Of a stretch of 64,000 nucleotides of DNA, positions 27,901 through 36,451 are shown in pieces. Origin of the DNA: Pelagihabitans sp963760375. Its GTDB lineage: Bacteria > Bacteroidota > Bacteroidia > Flavobacteriales > Flavobacteriaceae. The notes below the pieces were generated by a model. The model was not told the origin of the DNA and searched no databases. It was given only the letters and a program-made list of their open reading frames with translations. Every line of letters starts with the position of its first letter. Positions within the stretch are counted from its first letter, which is position 1. The DNA lies in NCBI GenBank assembly GCA_963760375.1, contig CAVXCS010000001.1, forward strand, positions 62,001-126,000, written 5' to 3'. Made by a program: the position numbers and the translations under genes.

Positions 27901-28264
27901 CAAGGAAATGATCGATAAGGTGAACAAAGAAGTGGTCTCCTTCCTGTTCAAGGGCGAGCTGCCCAGTGCCAACCCCGGAGAAATACAAGAGGCTAGAAAT
28001 GTGGCCCGTTCCAAGGAAAACATACAGACCAGCAAAGCCGAAATACCCAACAGCGACGAACTGGCGGCCAGAAACCGTGCTGCGGGACAAACCCAAGGCC
28101 AGCGTACACAGGTCACGGAAACCATTGTTCGGGATCAACCTAAAATTGGCCGAAACGATCGGGTGACCATCAAAAACGTCATGTCGGGAGAAAGCAAAAC
28201 CCTTAAATATAAACAGGCCGAACCCTTGATCGATAAAGGGGACTGGGTCTTGACGGAACATTGA
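24902..28264 (+). CDS. secA: Preprotein translocase subunit SecA
   Basis: This 1,120-residue ATPase drives Sec-dependent export. Walker A is MQTGEGKT (about residues 192-199), the DEVDS box is in AIVDEVDSVLVDDARTPLII, and the second nucleotide fold has NMAGRGTDIKL and RQLRGRSGRQGDPGSS. It carries the insertions typical of Bacteroidota SecA, about 220 residues longer than E. coli SecA. The C-terminus ends in IKNVMSGESKTLKYKQAEPL and lacks the zinc-binding cysteines used for SecB contact, which is usual for this phylum. It is monocistronic with a terminator downstream. Confidence 0.98.
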   Translation: MSILNKVIKAFVGDKSKKDVKQLQPLVDKIKSFETLLEELDNDALREKTNTFKSRLEADSKSLNEQIEALQEQVKVSDDIDKNEDIYAEIDKLNEEVYKISEATLNDILPEAFAVVKETAKRFVANETLTVTASEYDRKLSGTKDYVSLDGDKAIWKNSWDAAGKEVTWDMVHYDVQLIGGIALHQGKIAEMQTGEGKTLVATLPMYLNALAGKGCHLVTVNDYLAKRDSAWMAPLFEFHGLSVDCIDHHKPNSEGRRAAYMADITYGTNNEFGFDYLRDNMAHTPKDLVQRPHHYAIVDEVDSVLVDDARTPLIISGPVPEGDRHEFNELKPKIADIVQKQRQHLTGVLAEAKKLIAEGDSKEGGFLLLRVHRGLPKNKALIKFLSEEGVKQLLQKTENFYMQDNNREMPKVDEDLLFVIDEKNNQIELTDKGVDYLSGEGDRDFFVMPDIGGEIAKIENQDLDIEKEAELKEDLFKEFGVKSERIHTMSQLLKAFTLFEKDVEYVVMENKVLIVDEQTGRIMDGRRYSDGLHQAIEAKENVKIEAMTQTFATVTLQNYFRMYGKLAGMTGTAVTEAGEFWEIYKLDVVEIPTNRPIARDDRNDLIYKTKREKYNAIIDEVTKLSQQGRPVLIGTTSVEISELLSRMLAIRKIDHNVLNAKLHKKEADIVAEAGKSGVVTIATNMAGRGTDIKLAEAVKKAGGLAIVGTERHDSRRVDRQLRGRSGRQGDPGSSQFYVSLEDNLMRLFGSDRVAKMMDRMGLEEGEVIQHSMMTKSIERAQKKVEENNFGVRKRLLEYDDVMNAQREVVYKRRRHALQGDRLKVDIANMVYDTCEVIAETNKAANDFKNFEFELIKYFSSTSPITENDFTKLGVLEIANIVYKAVYQHYQKKMQRNAQTAFPVIKKVYEDNANKFERIVVPFTDGIKTLNVVTNLKDAYETDGKQLVTDFEKNITLAIIDDAWKTHLRKMDELKQSVQLAVHEQKDPLLIYKFEAFELFKEMIDKVNKEVVSFLFKGELPSANPGEIQEARNVARSKENIQTSKAEIPNSDELAARNRAAGQTQGQRTQVTETIVRDQPKIGRNDRVTIKNVMSGESKTLKYKQAEPLIDKGDWVLTEH

Positions 28265-28286
28265 ACATCATAAACGCATCACGCTT

Positions 28287-28316
28287 AAGGCGGTCCGGAC
28301 GGGCCGCCTTTTTTAT
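28287..28316 (+). terminator. Terminator after secA
   Basis: A GC-rich hairpin (AAGGCGGTCC / GGGCCGCCTT, one wobble pair, 4-base loop) is followed by TTTTTATTT. It lies 22 bases past the secA stop. Confidence 0.9.
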
Positions 28317-28390
28317 TTCCGTGGGCCCTTCCCAGTGCTGGAACAAAAACTTTAATTTACTACCTTTAGGGAAAGCAACCCTTACCACAT

Positions 28391-29785
28391 ATGACCCCTT
28401 CCAGAAGAAAATTCCTGACTTCCATCAGCATGTTGGCGGCCAGCACTGCCCTACCCCTTCATGCATTTGACTTTGGCACTTCAAAAAAGTTGAAAATAGC
28501 GCTTATAGGAACAGGGATCCGCGGCACCACTTTTTGGGGAAAACGCTTGATGGAAGAATATTCCGATATCCTTGAATTTGTTGGCCTTTGCGACATCAAT
28601 CCGAGTCGGGTCGAATATGGTAAAAAATACATCGGCGCTTCTTGCCCCACCTTCACCGATTTCGAAAAAATGGTTGCTGCCACCCGACCCGATCTGGTGA
28701 TCGTGACCACCAAAGATTCAACACACCACGAATTCATTATCAAGGGATTGGAAATGGGATGCGATGTGCTCACCGAAAAACCACTTACGACAGAGGCAAC
28801 CAAGTGCCAGGCCATTTTGGATGCAGAAAAAAAATCGGAAAAGAACCTGATCGTTGGCTTTAATTACCGTTGGATCCCATATGCGACCAAAGTAAAGGAA
28901 CTCTTGATGGAAAAATCCATCGGAAAATTGGTCTCGGTCGATTTTCATTGGTATCTGAACACCTATCATGGCGCTTCCTATTTTAGGAGGTGGCATGGCC
29001 AAATGGCCAGTAGTGGATCGTTATGGGTACACAAGGCCACCCACCATTTCGACCTCTTGAATTGGTGGATCGATTCGGAACCGGAGGAAGTATTTGCCTA
29101 TGGCGATTTGGAATTCTATGGAAAAAATGGCCCTTTCAGGGGCAAGAACTGCAGGAGCTGTGATCATAAGGCAAAATGTGACTTTTATTGGGACATCATG
29201 GCCGACGAACAATCGAAAAAATTATATGTAGACCATGAGCATGCCGATGGTTACATCAGGGACAACTGTTTGTTTAGGGAAGAAATCGACATTTATGATA
29301 AGATGTCGGCCCAGGTAAAATATGCAAATAACACCGTGCTCAATTATTCGCTCACCACCTACTCGCCGCTTGAGGGCTGGCGCGCCGCATTCAACGGCAC
29401 GGAAGGCAGGATAGAAGCTTGGATGGACATCCCTTATAATAAAGATGTATCCCTAAGCCAGGCCGACCTGCATGCCCAAGAAATGAATCAAGGCAACCAG
29501 GAGGTCTTCGACATAGAACCCATTATCGTGCACAAACTCTGGAAGGAATTCGAAAAGGTGAACGTGCTGACGGAAAGAAGTGGGCATGGCGGCGGAGACG
29601 GGCGCTTACAGGACAAGATTTTCAAAACCCCCGACAGCATCGATGAATTTGGCCGTAGCGCCGGGGTACGTGATGGTGCCATGTCGTGTTTGATCGGGAT
29701 TGCTGCCCGCAAGAGCATCGAAACCGGACAGGCCATAAAAATCGCTTCGCTGACCGATCTCAAGCCTCAGGCCAAACGTTCATGA
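28391..29785 (+). CDS. Gfo/Idh/MocA family oxidoreductase with Tat leader
   Basis: This 464-residue protein has a twin-arginine leader (PSRRKFLTSISMLAAS) followed by a Rossmann fold (KIALIGTGIRG, about residues 35-45). It also has the family motif EKP in CDVLTEKPLTTE and the C-terminal Gfo/Idh/MocA domain with KATHHFDLLNWW. Such enzymes oxidise or reduce sugars and sugar derivatives with a bound NAD(P). A cysteine cluster (CRSCDHKAKC near 253-262) sits in the C-terminal domain and is unusual for the family. The Tat leader implies folding with its cofactor before export. The substrate is unknown. Confidence 0.9.
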   Translation: MTPSRRKFLTSISMLAASTALPLHAFDFGTSKKLKIALIGTGIRGTTFWGKRLMEEYSDILEFVGLCDINPSRVEYGKKYIGASCPTFTDFEKMVAATRPDLVIVTTKDSTHHEFIIKGLEMGCDVLTEKPLTTEATKCQAILDAEKKSEKNLIVGFNYRWIPYATKVKELLMEKSIGKLVSVDFHWYLNTYHGASYFRRWHGQMASSGSLWVHKATHHFDLLNWWIDSEPEEVFAYGDLEFYGKNGPFRGKNCRSCDHKAKCDFYWDIMADEQSKKLYVDHEHADGYIRDNCLFREEIDIYDKMSAQVKYANNTVLNYSLTTYSPLEGWRAAFNGTEGRIEAWMDIPYNKDVSLSQADLHAQEMNQGNQEVFDIEPIIVHKLWKEFEKVNVLTERSGHGGGDGRLQDKIFKTPDSIDEFGRSAGVRDGAMSCLIGIAARKSIETGQAIKIASLTDLKPQAKRS

Positions 29786-29996
29786 CAGGCCAGTGACCAT
29801 GGCACTTCGTTCAAATCGAATTGATTCCTAGCCAGCCGTTATCGGCGAAAAACCGCCGAACTTCACAACGGATTTAAGAAATATGCGCCATTTTAATTGG
29901 AATTTTTACCAAAACATATTTAGCTTTACATCATACAACGCCATCAATTCGTGGTAGCAACCCATACTGGTGTAATCTTTTAATACATTGCCCACC

Positions 29997-31211
29997 ATGC
30001 AACAGAACAGCAAATTGGAAGAACGGTTAAGGGACAAAGCGCGTTTGATCTTGAAAGTCAATTACTTCACCTCCATTTTTGCCTTGCTTTTCGGGGTGCT
30101 ATGCCTCTTCGTTCTAGGCATTACAAAAGTGATTCCCTATGTGTTTTTCGCTTTCGGTATTTTAAATTTGGCCAATACGTTTTTGTACCGTTCCCATAAA
30201 AACCTGACCCTAACCTATAACATCGTTTCAATCATGACCCTTGCAGGGGCCATCACCATAACCTTGTACAGCGGGGGCATCAATAGTCCGTTTATTTTTG
30301 TGCTCGCATTGATCGTAGTGGCAGGCTATATCACTACCAAGGCCTATGGTTCGCTATATCTCAACCTCAACCTGTTGATCATTGTACTGATATACTCCCA
30401 AAGTATAGCCGAATTCAGTTTTGTGACCAATGTAGTGCCCGAACAATCAAAAAATCTTTTTGCACTCTTAAGTGTACTTTTCTCGGTATACTTACTCGGG
30501 GGCGTTTTTGGCAAGAATTTATTGCACGCCCACCATAACCTCTACAAGACCAAGGACCAGCTGGAAGTAAAGATCATGGAGAAGGAAACCTTGCTCAAGG
30601 AGGTTCACCATAGGGTAAAGAACAACTTGCAGACCGTATCGAGCCTATTGAGCCTTCAGGCTAGGAACAATGAGGATCCTAAGGTGAAAGACCTTTTGAA
30701 AAGCAGCCAGAACAGGGTCATTTCAATGGCCATGGTGCACGAAATGCTCTATATGCGCGAAGACATCTCCAAAGTACAGTACAAAACCTATGTACAGGAC
30801 CTTGCCGAATACCTGGTGCGATCGATCAAGGGGACCAGCAGCAATATTTCGCTCGACATCGATATTCCCGATCTAAAATTAAACATCGACACGGCAATCC
30901 CATTGGGCCTCTTGATCAATGAAGCGGTGACCAATGCGCTCAAATATGGCATTGTCGAAGACAGCAAGGGCGAGATTTTCATCAAACTCCGCAGGGGCGA
31001 AGACAACGAATATGTGCTGAACATAGGGGACGATGGCATAGGCTTTTCAGAAGCCACCAATTATAAGAACAGCAAATCATTGGGCCTAAAACTGATCCAT
31101 AACCTGGCCCGTCAACTACAAGGTTCAATCATGCGCGACCTTTCCAAACAAGGTACCCATTACATAGTGAAGTTCAGGGAAATTAGGGAGCAGATACCCA
31201 GCCTGGTTTGA
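29997..31211 (+). CDS. Membrane sensor histidine kinase (HisKA_2 type)
   Basis: This protein of about 404 residues has roughly six N-terminal membrane segments (about residues 22-175), a short linker helix, and a HisKA_2 dimerisation/phosphoacceptor domain with EVHHRVKNNLQTVSSLLSLQ (His204 or His205). This is followed by an HATPase domain, with N-box GLLINEAVTNALKYG, DDGIGF and SLGLKLIHNLARQLQGS. The extracytoplasmic portion is small, so the signal may be sensed in the membrane. The ATG at 29997 is preferred to a TTG 9 bases upstream. No response regulator is adjacent. Confidence 0.9.
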   Translation: MQQNSKLEERLRDKARLILKVNYFTSIFALLFGVLCLFVLGITKVIPYVFFAFGILNLANTFLYRSHKNLTLTYNIVSIMTLAGAITITLYSGGINSPFIFVLALIVVAGYITTKAYGSLYLNLNLLIIVLIYSQSIAEFSFVTNVVPEQSKNLFALLSVLFSVYLLGGVFGKNLLHAHHNLYKTKDQLEVKIMEKETLLKEVHHRVKNNLQTVSSLLSLQARNNEDPKVKDLLKSSQNRVISMAMVHEMLYMREDISKVQYKTYVQDLAEYLVRSIKGTSSNISLDIDIPDLKLNIDTAIPLGLLINEAVTNALKYGIVEDSKGEIFIKLRRGEDNEYVLNIGDDGIGFSEATNYKNSKSLGLKLIHNLARQLQGSIMRDLSKQGTHYIVKFREIREQIPSLV

Positions 31212-31374
31212 GCCTTTGCTATTTTTCTGGCAAAAACAAAGGGTGAAACCCCCTTGTATCGCCATAGAAGATGGCTTGTTTGTGAAATTCATAAAAATAA
31301 AAGCAGGCACAAATTTATAGGAGTCCATTTTTAAGTAAATCCCTATATTTAAAGCAAAATCAAAAATATTCTTA

Positions 31375-33903
31375 ATGCTCAAAAATCTACTCCTGTTTAC
31401 GCTGTGCTTTTCCATTCAAATCCAGGCACAGGATTATTTCCTAAAAAAATTAGAACCCTTTAACGACCAAGTGCCTTCACCCGAAGCCTTTTTGGGCTAT
31501 GGCATAGGGGAACGGCATACCCGACACGATTTGATCGTTGCCTATTTTGAGAAATTGGCCGAGGTCTCCGACCGCGTTCAGATCCACTATTACGGCAAAA
31601 CACATGAAGGCCGCAAACTGGTGATGCTCACCATCACCACCCCAGAGCACCTCAAGAATCTGGAATCCCTAAAAGAACAGCATTTGGCTTTCACCGACCC
31701 CAAAGCCACGGTATCGAATTACGGGGAATTGCCCATCTTTATCAATCTGGCCTATAACGTTCATGGCAATGAACCGTCGAGTTCGGAAGCCGCGCTACTA
31801 TCCGCTTATACCTTTGCTGCTTCCAGCAATCCGGAAATACTGAAGTATTTGCAGAATGCTGTGATTTTCATCGATCCTGCCATCAATCCCGATGGCCGCG
31901 ACCGTCACACCCAATGGGCAAACAGCTATCAAGGTTCGCCATTGGTAGCCGACCCCCAAGATGCCGAGCACAACGAATATTGGCCCGGAGGCCGCACCAA
32001 CCACTACTGGTTCGATTTAAACCGGGATTGGCTTTTGGCCGTGAACCCAGAAAGTCAGGGAAAATTGAAATGGTATCACGAATGGTATCCCAATGTGGTT
32101 ACTGACTTTCATGAGATGGGCAGCCAGAGCACCTACTTTTTCGAACCGATGAAGACCAACGGTTCGCTAAACCCCATCATGCCAAAAGAAAATTACATCG
32201 ATCTCAACAACCTCTTCGGCAGCTACTATGCCAAGGCATTGGACAATATTGGGTCACTTTATTTTACCAAAGAGGTTTTTGACGGCACCTATCCTGGATA
32301 TGGTTCCTCCTACCCCGATTTACAAGGCGGGCTCGGAATATTGTTCGAACAGGCCAGCTCAAGGGGGCATAAACAAACGACCGACTTTGGGGAAATCACC
32401 TTTCCCTTTACGATCCGAAACCAATATACCTCGAGCATAACCACCGTGAAGGCAGCAGTGGAAAACAAAGCCCAAATGCGGAAATACCAACAAGATTTCT
32501 TCAAAAGTGCCTTAACCGATGCCGCCAAGGGCAAGGTGAAAGGATACGTATTTGGAGATGCCCATGACGCCAACCGCACCAAGGCCTTTATCGAAAAGTT
32601 ATTGTTGCACCAAATTGAGGTGTACCGATCGGGCGGCAATTTCGTGGTGCCTACACAACAACCGCAACACCGAATGGTACAGACCATGTTCGAAACGTAT
32701 AGCCAGTACCGAGACAGTGTGTATTACGATGCCTCGGCCTGGTCGGTCGCCAATTTTTACAATATGAAGTACCGGGCGGTCAACAATCTTGATATGGGAT
32801 CGAAAGTAACCAATACCGATGATTTGGCGAAAGTGGCCCCGGTTCAGTCTTCAGCATATGCCTACCTGATCGATTGGGACGATTACAATGCCCCTGCGGT
32901 ATTGAACTACTTACAGGAAAACGAATTGGTACTCTCTTCAGCCTTTAAACCGTTCACCGTGAACCTTGGCGTAATGAAGCAAAATTTTGACTACGGCACC
33001 CTGGTGCTTCCGGTTAGCCTGCAGAAAAAGTCGGCACAGGAAGTCTATTCCCTACTGCAAAAGGCACAACAGCGATTTCAGGTACCCATATTCGGCATCG
33101 ATACGGGCTACAATGTGGGCGGTGTTGATCTCGGAAGCCGGTTCGTCATGGCTCTGAAACCGCCAAAAGCGGTCATGATCATCGGTAACGGTACCAGCTC
33201 CTATGAGGCTGGGGAAGTTTGGCACTTGCTCGACACACGGGTTCATATGCCCATTACCAAGTTACCGCTTCGAAATTTTGACCGTGCCGATCTGGATGAT
33301 TATAATACCATGGTCATGGTATCGGGCAGGTATGACCTCAGCCAAAAACAACAAGACAAAATCAAGGATTGGGTAGGCAAGGGCAATACCCTTATTACCA
33401 TTGGAACAGCCAGTAAATGGGTTATCGAAAAGAAACTGGTCAAAGAGGGCCTTACCGGTAAAGAAAAGGATTCGGTTAAAACAGACAGCACCAAAATCGC
33501 AGTACGCAGGCCCTATGTCGATGCTGAGGAAAATATTGGCAAGGAAAGTGTAGGCGGCGTGATCCTAAGGGCAGATCTGGATCTTACACATCCCCTCGCC
33601 TTCGGATACCACGATTTATCGATTCCCGTCTATAAAAACAACGAGGTATGGCTTATGCCAAGCAAAAATGACTATGCTACAGTGGCCAAATATTCCAAAA
33701 ACCCACACATCGATGGTTTTCTAACCAAAAAAAATATGGAAGAGTACCTCAAACCGTCGGCCTCCCTTTTGGTGAGCAAGCTCGGCGAAGGCAGGGTCGT
33801 GTTATTTGCCGATAATCCCAATTTCCGGGGTTCTTGGTATGGAACCAACCGTTTGTTCCTCAACGCCCTCTTTTTGGGCGAACATATCGAAGTACCGGAG
33901 TAA
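31375..33903 (+). CDS. Exported M14 family zinc carboxypeptidase
   Basis: This 842-residue protein has a signal peptide (ending near IQAQD) and an M14 peptidase domain. The zinc ligands are His130 and Glu133 (NVHGNEPSSSE) and His246 (DFHEMGSQ). The substrate-binding stretch DPAINPDGRDRH is near 168-178, and the catalytic glutamate is probably Glu324 in ILFEQASSRG. A large C-terminal region (about residues 380-842), including a DUF-like half seen in long flavobacterial M14 proteins, follows the catalytic domain. It probably trims peptides outside the cell. Monocistronic, with no terminator identified. Confidence 0.9.
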   Translation: MLKNLLLFTLCFSIQIQAQDYFLKKLEPFNDQVPSPEAFLGYGIGERHTRHDLIVAYFEKLAEVSDRVQIHYYGKTHEGRKLVMLTITTPEHLKNLESLKEQHLAFTDPKATVSNYGELPIFINLAYNVHGNEPSSSEAALLSAYTFAASSNPEILKYLQNAVIFIDPAINPDGRDRHTQWANSYQGSPLVADPQDAEHNEYWPGGRTNHYWFDLNRDWLLAVNPESQGKLKWYHEWYPNVVTDFHEMGSQSTYFFEPMKTNGSLNPIMPKENYIDLNNLFGSYYAKALDNIGSLYFTKEVFDGTYPGYGSSYPDLQGGLGILFEQASSRGHKQTTDFGEITFPFTIRNQYTSSITTVKAAVENKAQMRKYQQDFFKSALTDAAKGKVKGYVFGDAHDANRTKAFIEKLLLHQIEVYRSGGNFVVPTQQPQHRMVQTMFETYSQYRDSVYYDASAWSVANFYNMKYRAVNNLDMGSKVTNTDDLAKVAPVQSSAYAYLIDWDDYNAPAVLNYLQENELVLSSAFKPFTVNLGVMKQNFDYGTLVLPVSLQKKSAQEVYSLLQKAQQRFQVPIFGIDTGYNVGGVDLGSRFVMALKPPKAVMIIGNGTSSYEAGEVWHLLDTRVHMPITKLPLRNFDRADLDDYNTMVMVSGRYDLSQKQQDKIKDWVGKGNTLITIGTASKWVIEKKLVKEGLTGKEKDSVKTDSTKIAVRRPYVDAEENIGKESVGGVILRADLDLTHPLAFGYHDLSIPVYKNNEVWLMPSKNDYATVAKYSKNPHIDGFLTKKNMEEYLKPSASLLVSKLGEGRVVLFADNPNFRGSWYGTNRLFLNALFLGEHIEVPE

Positions 33904-34062
33904 TGCCGCTGACCAAACTATAGTCGGTCGTGTCATATGGCAATTGTCACTGCCCCATGTGGCGTGGGGGTACTTTAACCAAAACGAAGTTGTGCTGGGA
34001 ACAAAGTAAATCTAATTGAACAAAACATAACATTCAGATTGAAAACTAAAATAGCCAACCCT

Positions 34063-35628
34063 ATGAAAAAGATTCTAACCGTTATGGCCCTTTTCATTTC
34101 GGGCCTTTCGCTAATCTCGGCCCAATCGCTCAACGGTGATGGTCCGCACAGTCAGTTGATCATACGCGGGGTAATGCTCGTCAATGGAAATGGCGCCCCA
34201 CCACAGGGTCCGATCGATATCGTGGTGGAGAACAACCTTATCAAGGACATTCAGGTGGTAGGCTACCCCGGCGTAAAAATAGATGAATCGAAAAGGCCCA
34301 AGCTCAAAGCCGGCGGAAAAGAACTTGATTGCAGCGGCATGTACCTGATGCCGGGCTTTATCGATATGCACACCCATATCGGAGGGGAAGCGCAAGGGGC
34401 AAGTCCCGAATATGTCTTTAAACTATGGATGGCACATGGAGTCACCACGGTGAGGGAAGTGGGTGGTCCTGGGGTGGAATGGACGTTGGACTTAAAAAAG
34501 AAAAGTGCGAACCGTGAAATGGTGGCACCGCGTATCATTACGCATACCTTTTTTGGCACAGGCAGCACCGCCCCGATCAGCACCCCGGAAATGGCCCGTG
34601 CTTGGGTCAGGGAAAATGGAAAAAAAGGCGCTGATGGCATTAAATTTTTAGGGGCATCGCCCGAAATTATGACCGCTGCACTGGACGAAAACAAAAAATT
34701 GGGACTTCGCTCCTCCTGCCATCATGCCCAACTCGACGTGGCACGATGGAACGTGCTGCACTCCGCCAGGGCAGGACTGACCAGCATGGAACATTGGTAC
34801 GGACTTCCAGAAGCATTGTTCGAAGATCGCACGGTGCAGGACTATCCGCTCGATTACAACTATGCCAATGAGCAAGATAGGTTTGAATTTGCGGGGAGGC
34901 TATGGGCACAGGCCGCCAAACCCTACTCAGAACATTGGAACAAGGTGATGGACGAACTGTTGTCGCTCGACTTCACTTTAGACCCAACCTTCAATATTTA
35001 TGAGGCCAGCCGTGACCTTCAAGGGGCTCGCCGCGCCGAATGGCACGAAGATTATACAATGCCCTCCCTATGGGAATTCTACCAACCCAGCAAAATTTCC
35101 CATGGCTCGTATTGGCACGATTGGGGCACCGAACAAGAGGTGGCCTGGCGAGAAAACTACAAGCTATGGATGACCTTTATCAACGAATATAAAAACCGCG
35201 GCGGTCGCGTTACCACGGGTTCCGATTCGGGTTTTATATTTCAATTGTACGGCTTCGCCTATATCAGGGAACTGGAACTGTTGCGTGAGGCCGGATTTCA
35301 TCCACTTGAAGTGATTCGTGCCGCTACCCTCAACGGCGCCGAAGCGCTGGGCATGGACGATAAACTGGGCACCGTGGCCATCGGTAAATTGGCCGATTTT
35401 GTGGTTGTCGAAGAAAACCCCCTTCAGAATTTGAAAGTACTCTATGGCACCGGTGCCATCAGGCTGACCAAAGACAATGAGGTGGTACGCGTGGGCGGGG
35501 TGAAATATACCATCAAAGACGGTATTGTTTATGATGCCAAGGCATTATTGAAATCGGTAAAGGAGATGGTAGATGCCGAAAAACAAAAAACCAACTACAA
35601 AATCTTACAGCCGGGCGTAAAAGGATAA
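34063..35628 (+). CDS. Exported metal-dependent amidohydrolase
   Basis: This 521-residue protein has a signal peptide (ending LISAQ, residue 21) and an amidohydrolase (TIM-barrel) domain. The metal ligand pair is His103-x-His105 in PGFIDMHTHIGG. Another candidate ligand lies in SSCHHAQLD near 220, and the family aspartate is in TTGSDSGFIFQ near 388. The C-terminal LADFVVVEENPLQNL is the usual closing strand set. The ATG at 34063 is preferred over an in-frame TTG 8 codons upstream. The substrate is unknown; amide-, dipeptide- or cyclic-imide-cleaving homologues are common. Confidence 0.88.
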   Translation: MKKILTVMALFISGLSLISAQSLNGDGPHSQLIIRGVMLVNGNGAPPQGPIDIVVENNLIKDIQVVGYPGVKIDESKRPKLKAGGKELDCSGMYLMPGFIDMHTHIGGEAQGASPEYVFKLWMAHGVTTVREVGGPGVEWTLDLKKKSANREMVAPRIITHTFFGTGSTAPISTPEMARAWVRENGKKGADGIKFLGASPEIMTAALDENKKLGLRSSCHHAQLDVARWNVLHSARAGLTSMEHWYGLPEALFEDRTVQDYPLDYNYANEQDRFEFAGRLWAQAAKPYSEHWNKVMDELLSLDFTLDPTFNIYEASRDLQGARRAEWHEDYTMPSLWEFYQPSKISHGSYWHDWGTEQEVAWRENYKLWMTFINEYKNRGGRVTTGSDSGFIFQLYGFAYIRELELLREAGFHPLEVIRAATLNGAEALGMDDKLGTVAIGKLADFVVVEENPLQNLKVLYGTGAIRLTKDNEVVRVGGVKYTIKDGIVYDAKALLKSVKEMVDAEKQKTNYKILQPGVKG

Positions 35629-35697
35629 AGGCCGATATGCAAGTTGGTGACGGTTCTTTTGCTTAGAAGCATCCTATGTTTATAGCTAAAAGGGGGA

Positions 35698-35817
35698 TTA
35701 CCGTTCCGTATTTTTCGTTGGCACTTCCAAGGGTCTTAGAATGCCTTTGGTCCTTGGGAAAATTGAAGCATGTGAAACGATAAGGGCAATGGTGATGATA
35801 AGTCCGAATAAGATCAT
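35698..35817 (-). CDS. Possible 39-residue membrane peptide
   Basis: A 39-codon frame on the minus strand encodes a hydrophobic N-terminal half (MILFGLIITIALIVSHASIF) followed by a basic tail (PRTKGILRPLEVPTKNTER). It lies between the small secreted protein gene and the amidohydrolase. No family is recognised and the ribosome binding site is weak, so it may not be real. Confidence 0.3.
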   Translation of the reverse strand: MILFGLIITIALIVSHASIFPRTKGILRPLEVPTKNTER

Positions 35818-35864
35818 GACGATGTAGGTTTATGATGGGTTTGGGCGTTGAAGGCGATTGCGTC

Positions 35865-36122
35865 TTAAGCCATTTTGGCTTTGGTGTCTTTGGTGCTGAA
35901 CGAAAGGGCTTTTTTTACCCTGGCATTTTTAGAACGGTACAACCGAACTAGGCCGGCTTCAGGCTGCGTTGAAATTTCTTTTTTATCGTTAGCACGGTCA
36001 GTGCCAAGATCCAGAACAATACCCATTTTAACAGTGTGAACTTTACCATGGCTTGTGGGGTTTTGTGCCATTGCCGAAGCGCCGACGGTGAATATTACGA
36101 TCAAGGTGATTAAAGCTTTCAT
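35865..36122 (-). CDS. Small secreted protein, divergent member of the 79-residue family
   Basis: This 85-residue protein has a signal peptide (ITLIVIFTVGASAMAQ) and a 65-residue mature part. It is a divergent paralogue of the three 79-residue proteins at 53.4-57.1 kb: the shared positions are MGIV, RLY, VK-x-ALSF and the C-terminal AKMA. The start used is ATG at 36122; an upstream frame extends 49 codons but has no signal peptide. Mature residues are basic at the C-terminus. No known family is recognised. It is in the divergent arm next to the RidA lipoprotein gene. Confidence 0.7.
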   Translation of the reverse strand: MKALITLIVIFTVGASAMAQNPTSHGKVHTVKMGIVLDLGTDRANDKKEISTQPEAGLVRLYRSKNARVKKALSFSTKDTKAKMA

Positions 36123-36451
36123 TTGCAACATTTGGGTTACATAAAGATAACCGCGAAGTGCCGCTCTACATGGCATACCCTCGCCCAATGGCATCATTTT
36201 TCGATGCCTGAAATTATTATCGGTGAAGTGTAAAGTTTCCTCGATATTGGCATTGTCATCGCAAGACAACTTATCGGAATAAAGCGTATTTTATCCTATG
36301 GATTTTTAAGATTGATGATCATTGCCGTCGGTAAGTCCGAAAAGGAATCCGTTATTTCACTATATTTATTTGGGTCTTACCATCAACTCCACCCAGGGGC
36401 AACGGGATAGCCGAAACCCGAACCAAGTAGGCATTGAACCACCAAAAATCC
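36123..36451. promoter_or_regulatory. Divergent intergenic region with a repeated promoter-like element
   Basis: About 330 bases lie between two divergent genes and hold no gene that I can support. The element TTCACTATATTTATTT (36356-36371) recurs at 40217-40232 and, in part (TCACTATATTTA), at 61744-61755. Its TATATTTA is close to the -7 consensus. Confidence 0.35.
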
